Positions 1 to 8,639 of a stretch of 64,000 bases of DNA are shown in pieces. A program made the translations under genes and the position numbers. Under the pieces are notes generated by a model that was not told the origin of the DNA, made no database searches, and saw only the letters and a program-made list of their open reading frames with translations. Positions within the stretch are counted from its first letter, which is position 1, and every line of letters begins with the position of its first letter. Origin of the DNA: Evernia prunastri (Eukaryota > Ascomycota > Lecanoromycetes > Lecanorales > Parmeliaceae); contig NKYR01000129.1 in the NCBI GenBank assembly GCA_003184365.1, positions 39,082 through 103,081 of the forward strand, read 5' to 3'.

Positions 1-1828
1 TCTTTCCCGAAAAGCTTTTTGTACAGCTCTTGGGTCCACTTATCATCTTTCTCGCTGATGCAGGAATGCCATCGGTAGGCTAGATTGAACTCTGCAGATA
101 CCTGGTTACCCACACCACTTGGAGTTCCGTCCATTCCTAAAATGTGTTAGAACGAATATAGATTCTGGAAGATACTCACCAAAGACCTTGCCCATCTCCG
201 CTCTCGGATCCTAATGCAATTAGTGCCACTCGCGAAGCATTACAGGGTCCGTATTACCAAGGTCCACGTCGTATTGCTATATATTCCCCACTTAGCTCAC
301 ATATATGTTCGATCTTCTTCAGGCTACTCACCTCCTATTCAAATTTACGATTGTACGAAGATAGTCGAGAAGCGTGATGTTCTGAAAATCTCAGTTGGTC
401 CGTCCGAGACAGCAAGGATACAAAGCTTACAATATATAACCCGCAAGTGATAAGTCTACCGGTCTGGAAAAGGTCATTGTCATACTTCGCCCATGACTTC
501 TCAGCCATCTCGTGTGTCAAACCCTCGTTGGGCCTATGGAATCGTCCATTTTCGTTGATAATCGCGAGTTGTTCGACCACGTAATTGTGGAAACTAGTCT
601 GGTCAACCATCTGGTTTCAAAATACTTAACGTACTTACCGGTTGAGCATGATAAGCAAGACCCCGCAACCCGGAGGAAAACCCAGAAGTCTTTGCTCCGA
701 GAAGCAGTCTGCCTTCAACTTGCCATCCTTAAACGTCCGGATTAGATCCTGGTCTTCTTGTGTGTCTCCATAAAGAGTAGAGAGGTCAAGATAAGATGAA
801 GTCTGAGAGTTGTTGAAATCACGGTGGTCCGTCTGAAAGAGATCATGGATGATCAAAGATGCCCAGTAGAAGAACACACTTGAAACCTTGTTCGGGTGTG
901 GTTTGAACTCCTTACGCGCCATGACACTGTCAAATATGAGGGCCGGATCAGGCAGAGCTCCCGGGGAGAGAGTATTTGGGGGAACAGAGCGCGCATATGG
1001 GGTGTTCGCGGCTCCCAGTTGAGGATATAAGATGTTCTACCAATCATCAGTTTCAGTGGCCCTTGGATGATTCAGCTAAGACGTGCGTTATTTGACCCAT
1101 CACCCTGCCTGTAGGCGAATTTGTCGCCAAGATAAGACATAGGCGGATGCTGCAATGAGTTCCAGAGCTCGTCGATGAAAGCGTTGGTCAAATCTACTCG
1201 GGCTTTTGACCTTGTGGGCAAGCCACTGACAAGCTAGAACGGTATGAGCGATGCAACGAGCTTCCAGAACCCTGTGGCTTACTTGTATCGTGTGCTCCAT
1301 CATATATGTTTTATCATCCTGCAATTTACCCGTTGCCTTGTTCTTCATAACGTCGATCAAGGTGTGTACATCTTTAAACCCCATGGACTTGATGTCTGAC
1401 ATCAAGCCGGATGGCTGGGCATGATCGAGAGGCGTCCCGCCGCCAGACTGTGTAGGTAAAGGCCGCCGCTACAAACGATTCCAGAGTAAGCTTCTCATCC
1501 TCAAGATAGGAAATGGAAAGATGTCTTTTGACTCGGACAGAGAAAGAAAACACTTGTGATTACGTACGCTAGCATGTATTATTTGGGCAAACTGCTCGAA
1601 CGAGTCCTCCACGTCTCTTCTGCTGGCATTGTGATCTGCGGAGTTATCCGAGGTCTCTTTTCTTGATTTGAACGGTCTGAAGGAGCTGTGACGCTCCTTC
1701 AGAGCTGGTTTCTCCTTTGATTCACCATTTGTTCCGTTAGTCAGGCCTTGGGTGGTGCCATTGACTCGATTAGTGCCGTTGACCTCTTCTTTCCTGCTCC
1801 TGAACTTCGTAGAGAGCTTGCGAAGCAT
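1..1828 (-). CDS. ppo: Psi-producing fatty acid oxygenase (linoleate dioxygenase/diol synthase), 5' part only
   Basis: N-terminal heme-dioxygenase half of a Ppo protein, which oxygenates linoleic/oleic acid to hydroperoxides used in sporulation signalling; the family's C-terminal P450 half would lie left of the window. Start chosen at MLRKLSTKF (1828), the usual Ppo N-terminus, not the Met 14 codons upstream. Exons read as 1828-1568, 1468-1283, 1233-1087, 1036-639, 593-431, 381-332, 276-258, 210-180 and 136-1, giving about 463 residues with no internal stop. Seen: the distal-heme stretch SLIIHDLFQT (His near residue 262), STLYGDTQEDQD, and the YRWH box near the left edge that carries the radical Tyr and proximal heme His in this family. 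Most introns are GT-AG; the one at 1086-1037 fits only with a GC donor. Family very sure; which Ppo paralogue (A, B or C) is not decided. Confidence 0.93.
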
Positions 1829-2890
1829 GTTGAGGCAAGTGCCTGGCGGTAAGCCACTTGACGGTACCAAGATGTCGACTTAATCAGCTACCACGAGCGG
1901 TAAAATGGTGATCAAAGACTGCTTCAATTCTTCAGGAGACCTGTGTTTCAAGAGCTGTGCATATATGACAAGACAAAGAGCAAACATGAGACGAAAGAGA
2001 TTTGGGGGGCCGAGGAGCAGACAGATCAGAGAGACATGTACGCTAGCTTCAGAGACCAACGCAATTGATACCCATAGTGATTGTAAGCAAGAACTACCTC
2101 GTGTCTACTTACAGCTTGATTGGACGCGAAGCTATGGAAAAAATTAAAGCAGTATGACGGATGCGAACTTGACCGCGCCCCCTCAGACACCTTCAGCTGT
2201 AACGGCAAAGACAAGGACGCCAAAGACAAGATGCCAAATGCAGAACGCCATGTAGGGACCAGGGGCACCAATGAGGTGGCTTTTAGGAGAGGACTAGAGA
2301 AGTAGAGGGCTAGAAGGTTATGCATGTATGATGTATGGCATTAGAGATTCTTATTAACCCCGCTTTGACCATTGCTATTACTTCTTCTCCTTATGCAGAG
2401 ATCAGCAAAGATGAGTCAAGCAAGCTGCACAAGAGAGACAGCGTGAGACGAATGGAAAGGATAGGTAGATGGATTTGGTAGATGAATGATGAAAGCCACT
2501 AGGTGAATCCCATCCAATCCTGGTTGCTGTGGTGTAGTGTACATAGTGTACCTTACGTATGGTAGCTAGGTATGTTTTGTGATGAATGGAAAGGGATTGG
2601 TGCCAATATTTTACATGTCCGAGGTGGTCCGAAGATATTAAGATAGATGTTTTGTATCTTTGCGCTGCAATCATCCGTGTTACTAAGGCCGGAGATTGAA
2701 GTAGCTTAATAACTCTGCATCTCTAGCGCTGTTAGAGTATCCACTACTTTACCTTACAGCTAGAGTACGGTAAGCACTTACTGTACAGTATTACTCCTTT
2801 TTGCAAAACCCTTGGCGAAGGCTCCAACTTCATACCTCGGCCCGCTAAATTTTGATGGGGACCGTACCTTATGCAAGAAAATGCTATTAT
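1829..2890. other. Intergenic: upstream region of the oxygenase gene
   Basis: Balanced base composition and no convincing gene. A short open frame on the minus strand near 2026-2325 has a hydrophobic, low-complexity translation and no recognisable domain, so I do not call it. The stretch presumably holds the promoter of the oxygenase gene. Confidence 0.4.
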
Positions 2891-3900
2891 TCTAAATATC
2901 ATCATGTAGACGTCTCAGCAGTCATTTCATCTTTTTAAATAGACATTATTGAAGTTATCCGAGCGATATAGCATAAGCATATAGAGAAGATTCGTCCATC
3001 ACATTTGTAAACTATATCGCTGTCATGATTGCAAGCAATAAGACTCTCTCGAGTCTCAGAAAGAATTCAGATAGAAAGAGACGTGCAAATATTATGCTGA
3101 ACGAAGTCTCTTCTAAAGTAGATATATCTACTATATCTGTATCTGCTATATCTGCTGAATTCAGATTAAAATTTCTTATATCGTCTCGTAAATAGATAAC
3201 ATCGACGATATTATTATTGAAATTCAATAAATCGAAGTCTTCTAAGCGTCGTGAGTTAATCATCGAGTCTCTTCTTAATCTCATACGACCGAGTTCGTTA
3301 TTTGATTTATCTGAGTCTTTAAATAATATATCTTCATCAGAACTTTCTTCTCTATCTAGCAGACGACGACGTTTAAAGTTCTTCTTCGATTAATTAATAT
3401 TTAGTGAATTAAAAAGCTCATCTTTTCGTTCTTCTCAATCTCTTTTCACTGTTAAACGATCTTCATCAAGAACAATAATTTATAACTCGAAGATAACAGT
3501 GAATAACGAGATGAATAAAGTAAATAGAGCGTTTTAGATCGAAATGCGAAAGAAGAAGAAGACGAAGAAGAAGAAGAAGACGAAAGAAGAAGAAAAAGAC
3601 GAAGAAGAAGATGATTCTATGTAAAATCAAAACGAAATCGTTTTGAAAAAGCGAAAGGATTACGTTCAACACGAAAATCCAGAAGTATACGCTTAATAGT
3701 AACGCTGTTTCACTGTTTCTATTATTAGCTGATTAAAATAAATATACTCGTAAGTATACTATAGAATAAAGACATTTATTATATTATAGAGTTTTACTCG
3801 TTGCGACTTTCTTATACAATACACTTACTATTTTTAAATAAAATTATTTCAGTATCAAGACAACGTCGAAAGATTGCCGCGAGAAATGAAATATAGTTCT
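2891..3900. repeat. AT-rich, RIP-like decayed sequence with a purine-rich Lys/Glu relic
   Basis: Strongly AT-rich block with many stops in all frames. Around 3540-3625 there is a long GAAGAAGAC-type purine tract which would read as a Lys/Glu/Asp-rich segment on the plus strand. Similar acidic/basic purine tracts occur at about 46905-46950, inside the large decayed compartment, so this is probably the same kind of mutated transposon. No intact ORF. Confidence 0.55.
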
Positions 3901-4069
3901 TGTCATGGTTCCAGCTCACAACACCATGACTCCTCTACCTGGCCGAATCGAGCCTAGCGCGGCTTGGCCCTGCCCACAAATATCGGCCTTCTGCCATCAT
4001 TAGACCTTCATAGCTATTATTCCGTTCATACCGGAATCAATGCATTCAGCTACACTCCAGTCCCTGACA
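3901..4069 (+). repeat. Family A LTR, copy 1
   Basis: 169 bp, TGTCATGG...CCCTGACA. Contains ATAGCTATTATT at 4010-4021, the probable start of R, followed by a small hairpin (ATTCCG, 7-nt loop, CGGAAT). Other copies are at 4903-5072, 5589-5665 (partial), 6477-6646, 7516-7602 (partial), 8134-8302, and on the minus strand at 7398-7444 (partial) and 47178-47347. Confidence 0.9.
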
Positions 4070-4070
4070 T

Positions 4071-4082
4071 AATAATAGCTAT
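4071..4082 (+). promoter_or_regulatory. Putative self-priming primer-binding site
   Basis: AATAATAGCTAT begins 2 nt after the LTR end and is the exact reverse complement of ATAGCTATTATT at 4010-4021 inside the LTR. The same pair recurs after the LTRs ending at 5072 (site 5074-5085) and 5665 (site 5667-5678). It is absent after the LTRs ending at 6646 and 8302, as expected for 3' or solo LTRs. No tRNA-type site starting TGG lies next to the LTR. Tf1/sushi-type elements prime from the folded 5' end of their own RNA; applying that here is inference. Confidence 0.7.
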
Positions 4083-4888
4083 CCGACGAGGGACCTGGTC
4101 GCCCCTAAGTCGTAGTAGACCACTACTGACGATGTTGGCCAACGAGGCACGGAAACAACATCAGGTGTTGGCCAGCGAGGCACGGAAACAACACCATCGG
4201 AATAGAAACCTGGCCGCAGCAGAGTGCGCGCCTCTACAGTCAAGATACGACTATCATACGACCTCTTTACTGAGAAAGTCGTTCCGGAAGTGAGCCTGCT
4301 ACAATGGCAAAGAGAAGAGCTGGAGACATGCGCCTGTGACGCATGCAGAACACGATTAGAATCCCACATCTCTCCAGCAAGTAAGCCTGCTACAATGGCA
4401 AATGACAAATTCAGAACAACACCGCTCCGAACCACATTTTACACTTCACATTATGATTACATTGCACGTCTACAGCGACCTTCAGCGATCTTCAGCGATC
4501 TTCAGCGACCGGATCCGAAGGAGGAAAAGGCTTGGAAGGCTTGGAAGACTTGGAAGGCTTGGTAGGGTGCAAAGAGCATGAAATGGAATGGAATGGAATG
4601 GATGGATGGATTACGGTGTCATGTGACAAGGAGAAGAGCTGGGGAAATGCGTCTGTTGCGCAGTGGAAATGTGAGGATTCGTGCCTGTTGCACTATCGGA
4701 ATCTCAGCCATCCCCAGCAAGTGAGCCTGCTTCAAGGCATTCGATTCCAGCGGCCAATATGGCCATTCTTTATTCGATTCTACAGCATGGAAAGATCTGG
4801 AGAGCACAGGCAAGAGGCACGTCATTACAGTGCAGCGTCTCCAGATTCTCGGGCATGAAGGAGGCACGTCATGAGGATATGACGATTT

Positions 4889-4902
4889 GGAGGAGGGGGT
4901 AG
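4889..4902 (+). promoter_or_regulatory. Polypurine tract before the 3' LTR
   Basis: GGAGGAGGGGGTAG lies immediately upstream of the LTR at 4903. The same tract occurs before 6477 and before 8134. It is the expected plus-strand primer of an LTR element. Confidence 0.75.
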
Positions 4903-5587
4903 TGTCATGGTTCCAGCTCACAACACCATGACTCCTCTACCTGGCCGAATCGAGCCTAGCGCGGCTTGGCCCTGCCCACAAATATCGGCCTTCTACCATC
5001 ATTAGACCTTCATAGCTATTATTCCGTTCATACCGGAATCAATGCATTCAGCTACACCTCCAGTCCCTGACATAATAATAGCTATCCGACGAGGGACCTG
5101 GTCGCCCCTAAGTCGTAGTAGACCACTACTGACGATGTTGGCCAACGAGGCACGGAAACAACATCAGGTGTTGGCCAGCGAGGCACGGAAACAACACCAT
5201 CGGAATAGAAACCTGGCCGCAGCAGAGTGCGCGCCTCTACAGTCAAGATACGACTATTATACGACCTCTTTACTGAGCAAGTCGTTTCGGAAGTGAGCCT
5301 GCTACAATGGCAAAGAGAAGAGCTGGAGACATGCGCCTGTGACGCATGCAGAACACGATTAGAATCCCACATCTCTCCAGCAAGTGAGCCTGCTACAATG
5401 GTAAATGACAAATTCAGAACAACACCGCTCCGAACCACATTTTACACTTCACATTATGATTACATTGCACGTCTACAGCGACCTTCAGCGATCTTCAGCG
5501 ATCTTCAGCGACCGGATCCGAAGGAGGAAAAGGCTTGGAAGGCTTGGTAGGGTGCAAAGAGCATGAAATGGAATGGAATGGAATGGA

Positions 5588-5588
5588 N
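5588..5588. other. Single-N assembly joins (seven in the window)
   Basis: Ns at 5588, 7515, 7612, 51139, 58265, 59726 and 60251. All lie in repeats, and at several the sequence on one side is a copy of that on the other. They are probably gaps of unknown size written as one base. Confidence 0.85.
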
Positions 5589-6646
5589 CCATCATTAGAC
5601 CTTCATAGCTATTATTCCGTTCATACCGGAATCAATGCATTCAGCTACACCTCCAGTCCCTGACATAATAATAGCTATCCGACGAGGGACCTGGTCGCCC
5701 CTAAGTCGTAGTAGACCACTACTGACGATGTTGGCCAACGAGGCACGGAAACAACATCAGGTGTTGGCCAGCGAGGCACGGAAACAACACCATCGGAATA
5801 GAAACCTGGCCGCAGCAGAGTGCGCGCCTCTACAGTCAAGATACGACTATCATACGACCTCTTTACTGAGAAAGTCGTTCCGGAAGTGAGCCTGCTACAA
5901 TGGCAAAGAGAAGAGCTGGAGACATGCGCCTGTGACGCATGCAGAACACGATTAGAATCCCACATCTCTCCAGCAAGTGAGCCTGCTACAATGGTAAATG
6001 ACAAATTCAGAACAACACCGCTCCGAACCACATTTTACACTTCACATTATGATTACATTGCACGTCTACAGCGACCTTCAGCGATCTTCAGCGATCTTCA
6101 GCGACCGGATCCGAAGGAGGAAAAGGCTTGGAAGGCTTGGTAGGGTGCAAAGAGCATGAAATGGAATGGAATGGAATGGAGGGATTACGGTGTCATGTGA
6201 CAAGGAGAGGAGCTGGGGAATGCGTCTGTTACGCAGTGGAAATGTGAGGATTCGTGCCTGTTGCACTATCGGAATCTCAGCCATCCCCAGCAAGTGAGCC
6301 TGCTACAAAGGCATTCGATTTCAGCGGCAAATGTGGCCATTTTTTATTCGATTCTACAGCATGGAAAGATCTGGAGAGCACAGGCAAGAGGCACGTCATT
6401 ACAGTGCAGCGTCTCCAGATTCTCGGGCATGAAGGAGGTACGTCATGAGGACATGACGATTTGGAGGAGGGGGTAGTGTCATGGTTCCAGCTCACAACAC
6501 TATGACTCCTCTACCTGGCCGAATCGGGCCTAGCGCGGCTTTGCCCTGCCCACAAATATCGGCCTTCTGCCATCATTAGACCTTCATAGCTATTATTCCG
6601 TTCATATCGGAATCAATGCATTCAGCTACACCTCCAGTCCCTGACA

Positions 6647-7397
6647 ATATAGATAAGAATAAGAATAAGAGAGAGGATAAGCGATAGCGACGAAACTTTA
6701 TTGAAAGATAAGCTATCAGCAAAAGCAATGATATAACTGATAACACTATAATGAAGGTGATAAGAAGAGATAGAAGAAGTAGTAGATGTCACGGTCTCAG
6801 CGTCTACCTTCGCTCCAAGCTTCTCCGCGAACGGCGCTAGACCAGACTAGGCCTAGCGCACCAATACATTTGTACTTAGAACAGCATTCCTTCTACATAG
6901 AACCTCATAGTAGAATTTCATTCAAATCTGATTCATGACATCATTCTGATCAAACGTCAAGTCCCTGACAGTAGACTTAGTAGCATCCATGGATAATTCA
7001 ACTTATTCATAAATATCATATGATAGTGATGGAATTTTATTCATAAGATATATAATACACTATTATAAATAGCATAATTATTTATGAATAGGTGTATTAT
7101 TCATGAATGAGATATTTCATTCATAAATAAAATTATTTCATGAATAAAATGCAACATGTGTGTGTGTGTAATTTCTACGTCGAAGAAACGTCTCTATAGC
7201 TCTATAGACTATAGTAGAGCTGTTTTACCTCACTCGACCTTGCGATCATGTTCGATATTAAATACATTATGCTTATGAGTCTAATTCGTCTCTAAAAAGA
7301 AAAGAACGCTTTATAAAGAAGTACGTTGTAACTGTTAAAAATAATATCTCAAAGTCAAAGAAAATTATATAAATCAAATAAATTCTTTTTCATAAAG
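6647..7397. repeat. AT-rich decayed DNA around a solo LTR
   Basis: AT-rich on both sides of the solo LTR at 6787-6970, with many TA steps, a TTCATAAATA-like reiteration around 6995-7145 and a short GT run near 7155-7170. No coding signal seen. Probably an older mutated transposon body. Confidence 0.5.
6787..6970 (+). mobile_element. Solo LTR, family C, with 5-bp target duplication
   Basis: 184 bp beginning TGTCACGGTCTC and ending GTCCCTGACA, flanked by GTAGA on both sides (6782-6786 and 6971-6975). Base composition is normal while the surroundings are AT-rich. The ends resemble family A (TGTCA...CCCTGACA) but the body differs, so it is a distinct, probably related family. Confidence 0.85.
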
Positions 7398-7444
7398 TGT
7401 CAGGGACTGGAGTGTAGCTGAATGCATTGATTCCGATATGAACG
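7398..7444 (-). repeat. Family A LTR fragment (3' end), minus strand
   Basis: Begins TGTCAGGGACTGG, the reverse complement of the family A LTR end, and matches until GAACG at 7444. There it is cut by a second repeat starting TGTTACGG at 7445. Confidence 0.8.
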
Positions 7445-7514
7445 TGTTACGGACGTACCCTAGGTGTCAGGCACATAGGGAGTGTTTATGGCTATGTGTC
7501 TAGCACATAGAGTG
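7445..7514 (-). mobile_element. Fragment of a second LTR (TGTTACGG...), nested in family A
   Basis: Reverse complement of the sequence ending at 58641 (…GTCCGTAACA), including the CATAGGGAGTG and CATAGAGTG reiterations. Breaks at the N at 7515. It interrupts a family A LTR, so it inserted later. Confidence 0.65.
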
Positions 7515-7515
7515 N

Positions 7516-8302
7516 TCCGCCTTCTGCCATCATTAGACCTTCATAGCTATTATTCCGTTCATACCGGAATCAATGCATTCAGCTACACTCCAGTCCCTGA
7601 CAAAAACACCANTGAGCCTGCTACAATGGCAAATGACAAATTCAGAACAACACCGCTCCGAACCACATTTTACACTTCACATTATGATTACATTGCACGT
7701 CTACAGCGACCTTCAGCGATCTTCAGCGATCTTCAGCGACCGGATCCGAAGGAGGAAAAGGCTTGGAAGGCTTGGAAGACTTGGAAGGCTTGGTAGGGTG
7801 CAAAGAGCATGAAATGGAATGGAATGGAATGGATGGATGGATTACGGTGTCATGTGACAAGGAGAAGAGCTGGGGAAATGCGTCTGTTGCGCAGTGGAAA
7901 TGTGAGGATTCGTGCCTGTTGCACTATCGGAATCTCAGCCATCCCCAGCAAGTGAGCCTGCTTCAAGGCATTCGATTCCAGCGGCCAATATGGCCATTCT
8001 TTATTCGATTCTACAGCATGGAAAGATCTGGAGAGCACAGGCAAGAGGCACGTCATTACAGTGCAGCGTCTCCAGATTCTCGGGCATGAAGGAGGCACGT
8101 CATGAGGACATGACGATTTGGAGGAGGGGGTAGTGTCATGGTTCCAGCTCACAACACCATGACTCCTCTACCTGGCCGAATCGAGCCTAGCGCGGCTTGG
8201 CCCTGCCCACAAATATCGGCCTTCTGCCATCATTAGACCTTCATAGCTATTATTCCGTTCATACCGGAATCAATGCATTCAGCTACACTCCAGTCCCTGA
8301 CA
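7516..8302 (+). mobile_element. Family A element, partial, with intact 3' LTR
   Basis: Partial LTR (7516-7602), 9 nt, N at 7612, then the 3' half of the interior (7613-8133, nearly identical to 4393-4902) and a complete 169-bp LTR (8134-8302) preceded by the purine tract. The LTR is not followed by the primer-site sequence, as expected for a 3' LTR. The two gaps make the left part unreliable. Confidence 0.8.
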
Positions 8303-8639
8303 CATAGCTAAGAATCTATCTGAGAGAGGAGATAGATATATTTGTATTCATCAGATGCAGGAGATTACACCCTTCCACCACATATAACATGACGCAATTC
8401 GGTGAAGTCGTTCTCTTCCGATAATTCCAGCTGGTTTCGATATCTCGCTCGATGTGAAATAATTACCCTGTATGTGCCAAGCCACCATATTTCCAACAAT
8501 ACTGACACGACACCTTAATTACGGCCTTACTTGTCGTAAAATATACGTTGAGAATTATCGGAGAAGATGCAGCACGCTTGGAGTATAGCAGGACTACTAT
8601 GGAATTAATCTCAACGTCTTGTCATGTTCCACTCGTAAT
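8303..8639. other. Intergenic, downstream of arp8
   Basis: Moderately AT-rich non-coding stretch between the last family A LTR and the arp8 stop codon. It presumably contains the arp8 polyadenylation region; no other feature is visible. Confidence 0.4.

Larger units (their letters stand above)
4070..4902 (+). repeat. Family A interior with internal short tandem repeats
   Basis: Holds a 30-bp imperfect tandem (LANEARKQH / LASEARKQH in one frame, 4130-4195), a TTCAGCGATC repeat (about 4480-4510), GGCTTGGAA-type repeats (about 4530-4563) and GGAAT repeats (about 4580-4610). Two related segments (about 4310-4400 and 4628-4735) look like an old internal duplication. Short open frames of 70-118 codons exist on both strands; none resembles a retroviral-type protein. 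Confidence 0.7.
3901..6646 (+). mobile_element. Tandem array of a short non-autonomous LTR element (family A)
   Basis: Order is LTR (3901-4069), interior (4070-4902), LTR (4903-5072), interior (5073-5587), gap N, LTR 3' part (5589-5665), interior (5666-6476), LTR (6477-6646). The LTRs are 169-170 bp, start TGTCATGG and end CCCTGACA (TG...CA with a 5-bp inverted end). The interior is about 810-833 bp and codes for no gag, protease, RT or integrase that I can recognise. A purine tract sits directly before the 3' LTRs and a 12-nt self-complementary primer site directly after the 5' LTRs. Outer flanks (GTTCT left, ATATA right) do not match, so no target duplication is visible for the array as a whole. 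Best described as a TRIM-like element. Confidence 0.85.

Noticed and set aside
4310..4400. Cys-containing peptide (ETCACDACRTRLESH) as a gag-type zinc knuckle
   Set aside because: Spacing does not fit CCHC and the surrounding chain is not gag-like.
4079..6031. Repeated 84-118 codon open frames on both strands of the family A interior
   Set aside because: They recur only because the repeat recurs, have no domain, overlap LTR or primer-site sequence and differ by repeat number; no sign of selection for coding.
3901..6646. Target duplication for the whole family A array
   Set aside because: Flanks GTTCT and ATATA differ, so a single clean insertion of the array cannot be claimed.
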